DNA of 64,000 bases from the NCBI GenBank assembly GCA_025175895.1, contig CM046004.1, forward strand, positions 19,517,011 through 19,581,010, read 5' to 3'. Under the pieces are notes generated by a model. That model saw only the letters and a program-made list of their open reading frames with translations. It did not search any database and was not told the origin of the DNA. This stretch comes from Wurfbainia villosa. Lineage: Eukaryota > Streptophyta > Magnoliopsida > Zingiberales > Zingiberaceae. The position numbers were made by a program, and so were the translations under genes. Shown one piece after another: positions 45,454 through 56,759 of the stretch; position 1 is the first letter of the stretch; every line of letters starts with the position of its first letter.

Positions 45454-47014
45454 AGAGAGATATTGATTTCTCGTAAGTAAATCGAACGATGTGTTACTCA
45501 TTGATGATGAGGAGGAGCATGCCAGTTATGAAGAAGTTCTGAAAAGTTCAGAAAGGGACAAATGCTCGATGCCATGAAGTCGGAAATGGATTTCATGTAT
45601 GAAAATCAAGTTTAGAACTTGGTTGACCCACCTGAAGGTATTAAGCCTATAGGGCGCAAGTGGGTTTTCAAGAAGAAAATCGACATGGATGGTAATGTGA
45701 TTACCTAAAAGGCTAGATTAGTGGCGAAAGGCTATCATCAAAAATAAGGTGTTGATTATGATGAAACATATTCACCAGTTGTTATGCTTAAATCCATTCA
45801 GATGATCTTGGCCATAGCGGCTTATTATGATTATGAGATATGGTAGATGGATGTGAAAACGACTTTCCTTAATGGAAACCTACTCGATGACGTGTATATG
45901 ATACAGCCTGAGGGTTTCACATTGGTTGATAAAACTAAGGTATGCAAACTTCGACGGTCCATATATGGATTGAAGCAAGCATCTAGGAGTTGGAATATCC
46001 TTTTTGATGAGGCAATCAAAAGGTTTGATTTCTCATAAAATTCAGATGAACTTTGTGTGTACAAGAAGGTTAGTGGGAGTGCAGTCGTGTTCCTAGTATT
46101 GTATGTCGATGACATATTACTTATAGGAAACGATGTTTCTGTCATACGGTTAGTTAAAATTTGGTTATCCAAAATATTCTCCATGAAAGACCTGGGAGAA
46201 GCGACCTACCTCCTCGGGATCAAGATCTATATAGATAGATCGAAAGGGTTGCTTGGTCTTTCTCAGTCTACATATATAGACCGAGTGCTAATGAGGTTTA
46301 GCATGTCAGAATCCAAGAAATGTTTCCTTCCCATCAGGCATGGGATACACCTTTCGAAGTCTATGTGTCCATGCATAGAAGACGAGAGGATTTGCATGAG
46401 TAAGATTCCCTATGCATCCGTAATAAGATCTATCATGTATGTTATGTTATGTACAAAGCCTGATGTATCGTATGTTCTGAGTGTCATGAGCAGATACCAA
46501 TCTGATCCAGGAATGGATCATTGGATGGTTGTTAAGACAATCCTTAAGTACTTAATAAGAACTAAGGATGTGTTCCTAATATATGGAAAGGGTGATATGG
46601 TAATATGCGGGTATATGGATGTCAGCTTCCAGACAGACAGGGATGATTCTAGGTCTCAGTTTGGGTACATATTGACCTTGAATGGAGGCGCAATAAGTTG
46701 GAAAGGTTCTAAGCAAGACACTATAGCGGATTCTGCCACTGAGCTAGAATACATTGCAGCTTCGGAAGAAGCAAAGGAAGCGGTTTGGATCAAGAAGTTC
46801 ATCTTTAAACTTGATGTGGTCTCATCAACGATCCAAACATGTGCTTCGCCGCTATCATCTTATTAGAGAGATCATCAGTAGGAAGGAAATACAAATCTAG
46901 AAGATTCTCAGTGAAAAGAACTTAGCGGATCCTTTAACTAAAGCCTTACCTCAAAGTAAGTTTAAGGGCCATGTTAGGGCCTATGGTATTGGATATCGTG
47001 GTGATTGGCATTAG
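45454..47014 (+). pseudogene. Copia B reverse transcriptase and RNase H (broken)
   Basis: Pol starts directly after the LTR with the RY-x-FLVSKSNDVLLIDDEE block. RT motifs are IGRKWVFKKK, KARLVAKGYHQK, MDVKTTFLNG, VYMIQPEGF, YGLKQASRSWN and LYVDDILLIGND. Stops replace residues at about 45614, 45707, 45747, 45843 (Trp) and 46036. The best open part is 46057-46866 (269 codons), from the YVDD block into RNase H, with YMDVSF (Asp) and TELEYIAAS (Glu). After KLDVV about 75 bases present in family A are missing, removing the RNase H block with the DN-TGAI Asp. The C-terminal tail then continues in another frame to YGIGYRGDWH at about 47010. Confidence 0.87.
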
Positions 47015-47028
47015 GCCAAGTGAGAGTT

Positions 47029-49224
47029 TGTTAGAGATATATGAGAGGTGGTCTAAGGTAATCGCCTTATGGTCGAACAATTTATTTGATAAATGAATAT
47101 TCATTATTTAAGTGTACATATTTTTTTTGTAATTGATTGGATCTTAAACTCATTTACTGGATGTCCGCAATACGATTCACAACATGAGAGGATTTGTGAT
47201 TGGATCACAACTAGTGAGTATCTTTACATGTGTAATTGTGATATATTAGAATTATCCCTAGTCGATGAATTGATGCATACGGATGCCATCGATTCTGTTG
47301 AGACTAGCACGAGTTATTCTCTTTGGTTTATCCAAGCATATGTTTCTCACTGGTTTGTGACATTGGGATGTTCGAAGTTAATCGTGGATGCTAGTTATGG
47401 TAACTAGTTCATTGGAGTGACCAGTTGTAAGACTTCATATGATTCTCTACATATATGGATATGTCAATGAAGTTCTTACTGCAGCTTAAGTGCAATGTTC
47501 CTTCGACTTGCGGTATTCAAGTCGTCTTAGTCATGGAGACTTATGCTTTGACAACTTAAGCAAGCATCTCCAAGGAGATGTGGACCCGGGAAGGTTGGGT
47601 ATAAGTCAAAGTGCTCGAAGGTGTTTGAATAACCTACAAAGGATTCACCGCTCCTTGTGAGGAGATGTATACCTTTGGCCTATCGTCGGATTGTTACTAA
47701 AGTCTTTGGCCAAAGCATTACATGTTTAGAGTAAGGTACTCTTGGATACATATGTAGTAACTAGAATCTGCAGGACAAGGAAATTATACTTGGGCTAGAT
47801 GTGACGTAGTCAGCCTACTGGGGATTGACACTATAAACCATGTCCTGAACCAAGTGGGTATAAGATGAGTGAAGGGAACGGGCCACGATTCACTATGGCT
47901 GCTGAAAGGTTTCGGAAATTCTTTTGGGATCAACCGTTGATTTTTCGATTAATTGGAGATCATGATGTACTACTAGGTGTCACTCATGATCATTCAATAA
48001 TTAATGGTTAATTATAGATGACAACATAAATCGGGAACCTATTTGGTCACACACACGAGTGTTATCCGAAGGATTTAAAACGAGCTTTAGAATGAGATTC
48101 TCAGACCAAGAGAGAGACTTGGCTTGGTCAAACCAAACATAGAGCGAGCATGAAATGGTTCCAGTCGCATCGGAAGCATGGATGGGCCGTGTCTATTGAA
48201 GACATGATGGATGAACCAAATTGGTTTGGTTCTAATCCAATGGTGGAAAATAAACCAAAGGGGTTTGGTTTGTTTTAAACGAATGAACCAAAGTTGGTTT
48301 GGTTTATTTTAACTTAAGTTATTGGAGCGGGTTAACGGGTTTGGTTGTGAACCAATAACCACTAGGAGAAGGCTTCTTGATGGTCAAGAAGCACGCACTC
48401 TATAAAATACGGCTTAAGGGTTTTGGAAACCCTAATGAAGCCCTAAGAGTTGTTGCCCACTTCTCTTCTCCTCTTCCTCTTCTTGCCGCCCAAAGGTTGT
48501 TGCCGCCCAACCTTGCTACAGTAGCTCCTTCTCCTCACCGTCGGCCATCCACTAGCCACCGGCGACTCCTCCGACCATCCTCCCTTGGCCGCCGGCGACC
48601 AAGGAGCAACCGACCATTGATTAGCTGACCATCTTCTCCACCAACACAAGCTATCCAGTTTTGGACAGCTTGTTTCTCTCTTCGTTGAGAGGTCGTTTGG
48701 TCGGCGTTTTGTGCTCCGACAGTGACCTACTTACTGGGGATTGGATCTCTGGCAATCCTCATAGGTGGAGGACCAAGATTTCATCAATTGGTTGACGAAA
48801 ATCGCTTCCGAGAAGCGAGTTTGTGGAGCTCATTTTTAGATCCGAATTTTGATTCGGATTGTGATAGTCCCTTGGATCACAAAGTCTTCGACACGAGTCT
48901 AGTAACTCTTCTGAAGACGGGGCTCGTGGCTTTGTGAAGCTATCCCGAAGATACTCGGCGTGGATACAGATAGAGGTGATTCTAGCGAGAGTCACTATGA
49001 TTGATGTCATTCCCGCTACATGTGATACTGTAGGTATAACTAGAATAAATTTCCTTTTATTGTAAAATTTAAAATAGAGATTATATCTACACTTGTTGTA
49101 TCCTCCATGCGTGTGGTGTGTGTTGTAATAAAATTAGTTTATTGTTTCTTTTTTCTTCCGCTGTGTACATGTTTGCGAAACATGTTCGAACACACACCCA
49201 CGTCGGTGCCAGAGAAACCCAACA
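47029..49224 (+). mobile_element. 3' LTR of Copia B
   Basis: A complete 2196-bp LTR, preceded by the purine-rich aggccaagtgagagt and starting tgttagagatat. A TATA-like ctctataaaata lies near 48399. The 3' end has the T-rich 'tttcttttttcttccgctg' block and ends agaaacccaaca, like family A. Confidence 0.88.
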
Positions 49225-49289
49225 TCTTTTATACAAATGTTTACAACAATTAAAGGAAAAATTACATGAGTCACTACAACAGAAAGGGA

Positions 49290-49970
49290 AAATAGCAACA
49301 AACTTTTTTCGTCGCTAATAACAAAAATTCATCGCTAAATAAATTTTACGACAAAAATATTTCGTCGCTAGAGTCATCGTAATAAGCTTGACGCTAAGAC
49401 ACATTAGCGACGAATTAATACTTTTTCATCGTTAATATTACCAACAAAATAAATAATGTTGCAAAAAATAAAAATTTCATGGCAAAATCTAGAATATCTA
49501 AAAGAGGAAAATCACTGATATTTGCGATGAAATATATCAAATTCGTCGCTAAATATCAGTCGAGTGACGCAATAAGGCAGTCGACTGTCTATTTTTTTGG
49601 CCAGCCACAAAATCGGGAGAAACTCGACTTGTGACTCGACTGATGAGTTAACGACGAAAATAATTAATTTTGTCGCTAAATATCAGTCGACTAACGTAAG
49701 AAATCACTCGATTGTCTATTTTTTGGCCAACTACAGAATCGGGCGACTCTCGACTAGCGACTCGACTGGAGACTCCTTTACGACAAATATTATAAAATTC
49801 ATCGCTAATTTCCTACAACATGTGACCACGTCAACTAGTGACTCAACTGATATGCCAAACTCTAGCGACGATATTACAAATTTCATTGCTAATCCTCAAA
49901 ATCTTGATGTCGTATATCGACGGTTAGCGACGAATTTGAAAAAATCATTGCTAACCATCAAAATATAGAT
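49290..49970. repeat. CACTA subterminal repeats (TCGTCGCTAA)
   Basis: About a dozen copies of tcgtcgctaa, or its complement ttagcgacga, with variants occur in both orientations, for example near 49308, 49331, 49360, 49404, 49541, 49670, 49800 and 49925. Subterminal arrays of this kind are transposase-binding sites in characterised CACTA elements. Interspersed are CAGTCGACTG-like palindromes, with a perfect one at 49578. Confidence 0.75.
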
Positions 49971-50218
49971 TTCCAGAATTCATTTAATTTGTATTCAAAA
50001 TCCTGTAATATAATATCAATCACACAATTTAACTTAACAAAATACAACTCAATCAATTTTACAACAATTACATTTAACAACAACTAACATAACATCCAAT
50101 TTCACAAATACATCCAATATAAAGTCCAAAACATCAAATTTCACAAATTCATAGTATCAAAATTCACACGCATTTAACTTCATAATTTCACTAGGTCAAA
50201 ATAGAAAGTTCACAAACT

Positions 50219-50818
50219 CTAAGATGGTGGAGGAGGTGAAGCTGAAGATGACTCATGCATCAATGATTGTAAAGCTCCAGGTGCAAGCCGATTCAGAATT
50301 GCTTCAAACATATCTTGTCTTGATCTCATTGATGTCAACTCATCTTGGGTGCTAGCTAATTAAACTCGAGTGTTTGCTAGCTCCTCTTTCATCCCCTCTA
50401 ATTGTTGTTGGGTGGACTCAAGTTTTTCACACAGTGCTGCATTAGTTGTTTTGGAGGAGGAGCTGGCATCCGAAGAAGTAGATCTAACTGGTTTTGGCCC
50501 ACTTCCAAGTCCTCTGATATATCTAGAATGAACACCAAGGACTTGATTACAAACCTGATTTACAATCTGACCTGCATCGATGTCATCTTCGATTTCTTGT
50601 GATTGGATGTGCTCATCTCGCAATCTCACCATATCACCCTAAAAATCTAAATTGTCCCGATCGTCAAACGATGGTACGTTGCCCCCACTATTCTGAGTAG
50701 TTCTGCGTGAATCACGAGACCTTGTATGATATCAAATCCCATTTACAATGCATGTATCATACAGTTAAACTTCAGCATCAAGTCGCATTGCTAAATAATA
50801 TAACTCATCTATGATCTC
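50219..50818 (-). pseudogene. CACTA transposase C-terminus (broken)
   Basis: On the minus strand, 50818-50633 encodes a TNP2-type block with YLAMRLDAEV, VNGI, YHTRSRDSRRTTQNSG and two or three stops. This fits the C-terminal domain of plant CACTA transposases. The frame 50632-50219 then reads MVRLRDEHIQSQE, VLGVHSRYIRGLG, GPKP, a Ser-rich stretch, and a coiled-coil-like LESTQQQLEGMKEELA. One TAA (50360-50362) interrupts it before the tail RQDMFEAILNRLAPGAL and the final SASPPPPS with its stop at 50219. The order matches the plant transposase family associated with En/Spm. The N-terminal catalytic region is missing from the window. Confidence 0.7.
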
Positions 50819-51375
50819 TGATGTGAGCAAAACATATAGGGTTTTAGGAGTAGTTTTCGCTCACATCTCATCTCATTTTATGTTGGTTTCATGCATATTT
50901 TACTTGATTTTCCATGCATTTCCTATTTTCTGATTTGGATATCTGCTCTATATACTTTTGTGTGCAGAATAGCATTTCGTGGGATAATGGCGCACTTTCG
51001 GAGCAAAAAGAAGACATTTGGTAGCTAGACGCAGAAGGGAATATAGCCAGGGCGTGTGCCTACACACGCCCATGTTCAGAAAACGAAAATGGCCACCACA
51101 GCCTGACACATGGCCAATGTTAGTGAAAGCCCTAGAGTCAATCATGTGATGATTGTTGTATGGACTTTATTGTATCATATTCCTATTTATAAAGGCATGG
51201 TTATTATATTTACTTGTATTGGTGCCAAATAACTAAGTATAATAACGTCCTTGAGTAGTAGGTTCTTATCTATATCAATCGATTGGTTGAATCGATAACG
51301 AGATGATATAGAGAACACTACTCTTAATCATTCCTAGTCAAGTATTAACATTCAGGGACAATGTTAATGCGTAGA

Positions 51376-51584
51376 GACTAGCATGTATGTCAACTCGATG
51401 ACTTGATCTCACAAGTCATGGATATGAGATATCAAGTTGACACATGGGTATACATTAGAGAATGTATACTAAATGACCCACCATGAGAAAGTATCGTAGA
51501 TCGTTATATGAGTGTCATATACTTTCTCATGTGGCTATTAGTATGACTATTAGTCCTTAGACCTGAAGTCACCATAGTTCCCTA
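51376..51584 (+). repeat. 209-bp direct repeat, left copy
   Basis: gactagcatgtatgtc to accatagttcccta is identical in all 209 positions I compared with 61398-61606. The left copy joins the Tekay-type element at 51585. This is native solo-LTR sequence, duplicated across the insertion. Confidence 0.95.
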
Positions 51585-53968
51585 ACCTCCCGATTTTTAG
51601 TTTCCCCGCGGCGTCGGTTTCTTCTCCTCGATCGCGGCCACACCGACGCCGACGCCCTCTGCCTCCTTCTCGCGCGTCCCTTCTCGGCCGCTTCTCGCCA
51701 GCCGCAGCGCCGGCGGCATGCCATCCTTCTCTTCTCGCCGGCCTCTGCGGCCACGGAATCGTCGCCGACCACAACCGCGACAACAGGATCGCGCAGGCCG
51801 CGCATCTCGCTATGCGCTTCGCGAGCACCGTTGGCGGTGCGGCGACGCAGCTCGCCCACCGCCGCCTTCCGGTGCTCTGGCCGTCGGTCCTTACCTCTGA
51901 GCCGTCGTCCTCGCCTTCGCCGGTGCCGCCCTCGCTCCAGATCAGCCACCGCTGCTAGCCCTTCTTCCTCCCGACGCCACCCACAGCATCAGGCGGCTGT
52001 CCCTCCGCAAGCTCCGGCAACTGCTTGCCTTTCGCCGGTGAGGGTGGAGCTTCAGGTAAATACCTAGATTTCCTCTGGTTTTCTTGCTGTACAAGGATTC
52101 TATGGGTGTGGTGGGGGCTGATTAGGCGCAAGGAAGTCTGCATTGTGAGAGGCTGTGAGGGTTTTGTTTGGAGGGTGTCGTGTGGTTTGGGTTGGAAGTG
52201 GTCGTGCAAGGTCGGATGTTAGTGGGCTGTATATGGAATTCCTAGGGCGGGTGAGCTTGATTGGTCGATTGGGTTGATTACGGTGTTATCCGTTTGATTG
52301 GCATGTTAGTGAGCGAGGAATGGTTCAAAAATGTGTTACTCGGAGGATATGGGATTTGGGCTAAATTAATTGTATGGATTGTTTGTGGACAAGGAAAATT
52401 GGAAATAGTTTGGGTTAATTGGGATATAAAGGAAATCGATTAATTATTCGATTTGTCGTTGAATTGTATTTTTGTGCTTGACTATAGTCATGCTTTATGC
52501 AGGTTTCGGTCACGAGGCAGGTCCCCAATCGTGACGATTTGGTTCATTCTTGCGGGTATATATTCAGGCGGGTATTTTGACTTAACTTTTAGATTAAGTC
52601 AAATTGATATGCTAGTTAGGATAGCTTGCAATAATTTTTCATGTTTATATGCCTAGTATGTTTTCTGTGCCTACTAGATACATGCATTGGATCAGTATGA
52701 TTATATCTTCCCTGTTTTATTTGGACCATAGTTACTTGGATCATAGATATGCACTTATTGATTGTGCATATTATTCGGATGGATATTTGTAGTTGGATTT
52801 ACATGCTTTAGTATCATGCACCATCTTGCATGATTGCATGCTGGCTGGACGGGGTTCCATTATTGTTGAGCCCGCAGCTAGTTACATGGCCTGCACATAC
52901 TGCCACTCATGGGTTAGTGGTACATCAGGAGGGTGTGTGCAGTTGCTCTGTCAGGCTCCGCTGGTCCGCTCATGGGTAGCGATGAGGCAGCGTGGTAGCG
53001 GGCAGGGATCCCTCCTCTGGCCTATGACACCAGGAGATGAGAGCTTAGCTCCCCCACTATGTTTGGGGCAGGAGGATAGGTGTACTCCGACAGCATCCTG
53101 TCCACTCGGTCACTCAGGAGCAGTGATGGCAAAGTGCACAGTTGTCATAGCCCTACCCACTCGGCTTCACCATTGCGTGTGAGGCGGCTGACTGGCGTCA
53201 GGGGTGACCATGTCATTGGCACGACATGCATTTTGCACGGATTGCATTTGTATTGTGTTTGCTGCATTATTGTATTGATGCCTTGGATGTTGCATATGAT
53301 TGACATGCATACCGGATTCATATTCTTATATGGTGATGAATTTATCTCTTATAGTAGGGCACATGCTCCTATATCAGGGTAGGAGACTCAGGTGAGTCTG
53401 ATCCTTTTGCATTTATTTCTTGCTTACCATATATATGAGACTGTACTGGCATGATTAGTATTGTTAGCTATTTCTTGCTATTCATATCTACTATACCCGC
53501 AGAGTTCTTTGAACTCACCCCGTTGATTTATATCTATTTCAGGATGGAGCTGTCAGGAGAGTCCAGCTGCCAAACCCCCTCGTCGTGGAAGTGTATTTTG
53601 TTATTTGTGTTTACGGTTTTTGGGTATTTGGATTAGAATATATGTTTAGGACTGGAGTTGGATATTTGTACCTGTGGATGTTTTGGTATGTCCTTAGGGA
53701 CCTTTGATCGGATTTTTATTTCGATTGGTTTGGTTGAGTATTCTGCCCGCCGGATGGCGGAAGGGTAAGTCTAGTTAGAGTAGACTTTTGTTTACCTAGA
53801 TTTGTTGGCCTGAGGCCTTATTATTATCTGCGTGTGATGTGGTATGATTCCGGTCGTGTTGACCGATGTATAGTGGCCGTGTAGGCCTTGTATAAAATTG
53901 GTATTGTCACCCGTCTGAGGAAGATCTTTGCCGGATTTTTAAATGCAGCGGGACTCCTCGGCGTGACA
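51585..53968 (+). mobile_element. 5' LTR of the Tekay-type element, start missing
   Basis: It matches 59023-61397. The start joins solo-LTR sequence at 'cctaacctcccgatttt'. From about 52060 to 53030 it is almost base-for-base identical to the partner. In the GC-rich block 51596-52030 and in short patches near 53030, 53090 and 53910 many small insertions and deletions appear. Hairpin-forming palindromes lie at 52903-52920, 52967-52981 and 53110-53126. Frames in the GC-rich block are spurious. Confidence 0.88.
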
Positions 53969-53975
53969 ATTTATT

Positions 53976-53988
53976 TGGTATCAGAGCC
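53976..53988 (+). promoter_or_regulatory. Primer binding site of the Tekay-type element
   Basis: tggtatcagagcc, a perfect tRNA-Met-type primer site, begins seven bases after the LTR end gcgtgaca. Confidence 0.9.
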
Positions 53989-56759
53989 AGGTTTCCGAGT
54001 TCCTTAGGGTCTTTGGGTTTATGGAGTTCGCCAAGTTTGGCAGGTTAACTGGGTATTTTCGGAGTTGTACGGATTTCCGACGATTTTTATGTTTCGGAAA
54101 TTCGAGGTATTATTGACGAGGTCAATATGGGGGATTTAAGCGAACAGGACATCTCCAGACGGCTAACAGGTAAATAAATTCTAGAAAATTTTCTAGATTT
54201 ATTATCTATTTATATTTGGTTATGCGGTGATATCATGTTTTATCTAGTATTGTTTTAACCTGATATCTGTTGGACAATTAGATTTTTTAGGTTCTTTGGT
54301 TTATAGATAGCATTTGGTTATTAATTGCTATTCTTTGTTATCGTAGCTAGTTATCATTGTGATATAAATGATAAGATATTATTGGTAGTTGTTTACCTCT
54401 TAGGATTTGACTAGTATTATGATTGGACTAGTTGAATAATATGACTAAGATGGATAAATTCCTAGAAGGTATGAGGACATGATTACATAGCTTATGTAGT
54501 TTAGAGTATATATAAGCATCTGATGCTTTATTTATATATTGCCTCGACTTTGTTCCGCATTGACTTTGATCCATGACCCTTTAGATATACCCTAATTAAT
54601 TTGGCTATTCATTATGACACTATTGCTTTTATTAGACAAAGATGTTATATGTTTATGGTTATGAGTTTTTGCGGTGGATATCATGATTAAGACTAGTAGA
54701 AATAGAATAACTTAGATGAAGTTATTCGTAGGAGCGGATCTCGTAAATGAAACAACATTAGTGGAACCCTAGGCGTAATGATCGGATGTGCATATTGGTA
54801 TATGTGATTTTACCCATGCTTTTGATATGGGTGATCGGAGGTCGAATGATTAGGATGCGATTAATCCTTACTATATCTCCCATTCTTGGTTGAGAGAGAG
54901 TCTCGCAGAGTCTCTCTATAGGTAGGTGCTTTGTATACATGTGGTCTCTCATGCATGGTTGAGATGATCTCCGCAAGATATATTCTTGCGTTATTCGCTC
55001 GGAGTTGGTAATAATCGGATTTGGATGACGCCGTAGCTAGATAGCTACTTTACGTTAAGTAACCACGAGATCTGCTTCTTGGTAGCATGTTGTAGTATGC
55101 ATGATTGAGTGGTAGGACGATATAATTTGGGATTAACCCTCTTGAAGGGCTTGATAGTAGACTTGTGGTCCTTATTGGCCTTGATAGAGGCGCTTTCTTG
55201 TTAGTTGGGACGAAACCCTATGATTAATTGTCTCGACGCGATTATTAGTGGACTTATGATTTTGATCGACCTTGATACCGATCATGTTGGAAGGGTTGGA
55301 AGGCTAGATTTAATCATCTAGACTAATTTATTTATTAGTCGATGATCTTTACCGACTTTGGTAAACGCGTTTGGTATTAGAGGTGTTGAAACCTCGCTTG
55401 ATCGCCTCAATGGGTTTAATTGTAGATCGATGATCTTTGTCGACGCTGAAAGTCGATTTATGCAAAATGTATTGATAACCCTAGGCTTAACAACCTAGGA
55501 TAACCGACGCTTCACGCGACCTATCGTGGTAGTACGCCAGCGCAAAATAATAATTAGATATTTATATACCCGTCTATCCACGAGTCTCATTTGTGGTAGT
55601 ATATAGCCGCGCGTGACCGACCGCTATTGATCATTTCGCCATGGGTTACGTTCGTAGTAGCTCATAGATAGTTTCCTTTGTGCGAGAGCCACGAGACTTT
55701 GTCGTGGTATCCGGATATACACTGCTTGTTGCAGTGGTTGTGTATCTTGCAGGTATATTTATTATACTGCTGATCGGGTTAGTAGCAGACTGATATGGGT
55801 ACTCTGAGGGTTGGGTTACTCTAGCTTGTTCCCTGTGACTTCCATTATGTGCATTATGATTATGCACTATTGTCTATACATCCACAGAGTGGTTGTACTT
55901 ATCCCCTCCTCATTTATCCTCTAGGTTAACTGATGGAGGACGTGTCATATTGACCTACCTTCGAGTCGCTCAGAGAGTTCCTTGTCGTGCTTGTTCCACT
56001 GCATCGTCGAGATGCCGCTTTGTTTACTTTATTGGTATTGCATTTTATTTATGCACTTTGGATTTTTGGTCGCAATTGGATTTGGGGTCATAAAACTATT
56101 TTACTTTGATTGATATATGTTTAGTCGTGCATGCATGCAGTTATTGAAATACTTATATTTCTATAATTATTTCGAGGTTTTTACCAGATTTGGTCCATGG
56201 ATTCTGGATATTGTCACTAAGGGGCTCCCTTGTCATTTGGATGACGGATATGCCCCCAGGACGTGACCATTTTATTGGTTTACTGGTTTTGGTTTGGTTT
56301 GGTGTATCGAGGATTTTCTTTTCCTTGGATTTTGGGAGTTCTCGTGTTTTGAGACCAAGCAAGTCAAGGATATCTCTGAGCTATAGGAAAAGTATTGTCT
56401 TTAGTAGTTACGGTACTTTTGTGGCTAGGAAAACTATTGACTTAGTGAAATTGTCCCTACTCATGGTCGGGGACGAGGTCGATAACATATTGACCTTGAG
56501 GAATCAAATGATGATTTCAGAGGTACGGATTCTTTAGAGGTGCCGACTGATGTCGAATTAGGAGGCTAGGGTTAGACCCGCTAGCCACCCATTAGGAGGA
56601 CAAGGAGTAAACCCTCGGAGAATATCAGTCCATACTAATAGTGATTTGGTTATGGATTAGGCGTATATGCCTACACTTGTCAAGACGATGAAAGATCGTT
56701 TTATCTTATTATAGGAGGTGTTGTATGGGATATTTATCTGTCCCAGTATTTCTTCCAGA
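53989..56759 (+). other. Tekay interior, gag side, no readable gene
   Basis: A short open stretch follows the leader near 54128 ('atgggggatttaagc'), where gag should start, but no capsid or zinc-knuckle block can be followed. The remainder is stop-rich in all frames, and I see no other feature. It may be extremely decayed gag, or unrelated filler. Confidence 0.4.

Larger units (their letters stand above)
43776..49224 (+). mobile_element. Copia family B element with internal deletion
   Basis: It is bounded by the perfect duplication tcttt (43771-43775 and 49225-49229). LTRs start tgttagagatatatgag and the right one ends aacccaaca. The left LTR is kept only to about 45453 and is fused to the start of reverse transcriptase. 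The LTR end, primer site, gag, protease and integrase are therefore missing. Proteins and LTR are clearly related to family A, but the LTR has its own sequence and the RT is better preserved. Confidence 0.9.
49272..50818 (-). mobile_element. CACTA transposon terminus with transposase end
   Basis: The end sequence cactacaacagaaa at 49272-49285 is a CACTA-superfamily terminal inverted repeat, preceded by the possible 3-bp duplication agt. Subterminal repeats follow, and the transposase C-terminus lies on the minus strand pointing toward this end. The opposite terminus is not in the continuous part. At 50819 the element is interrupted by a Gypsy-type LTR. It was inserted into the minus-strand Copia LTR whose end is at 43707. 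Confidence 0.75.

Noticed and set aside
50402..50602. 66-codon plus-strand frame opposite the CACTA transposase
   Set aside because: It is a shadow of the minus-strand transposase C-terminal frame, which has recognisable family motifs.
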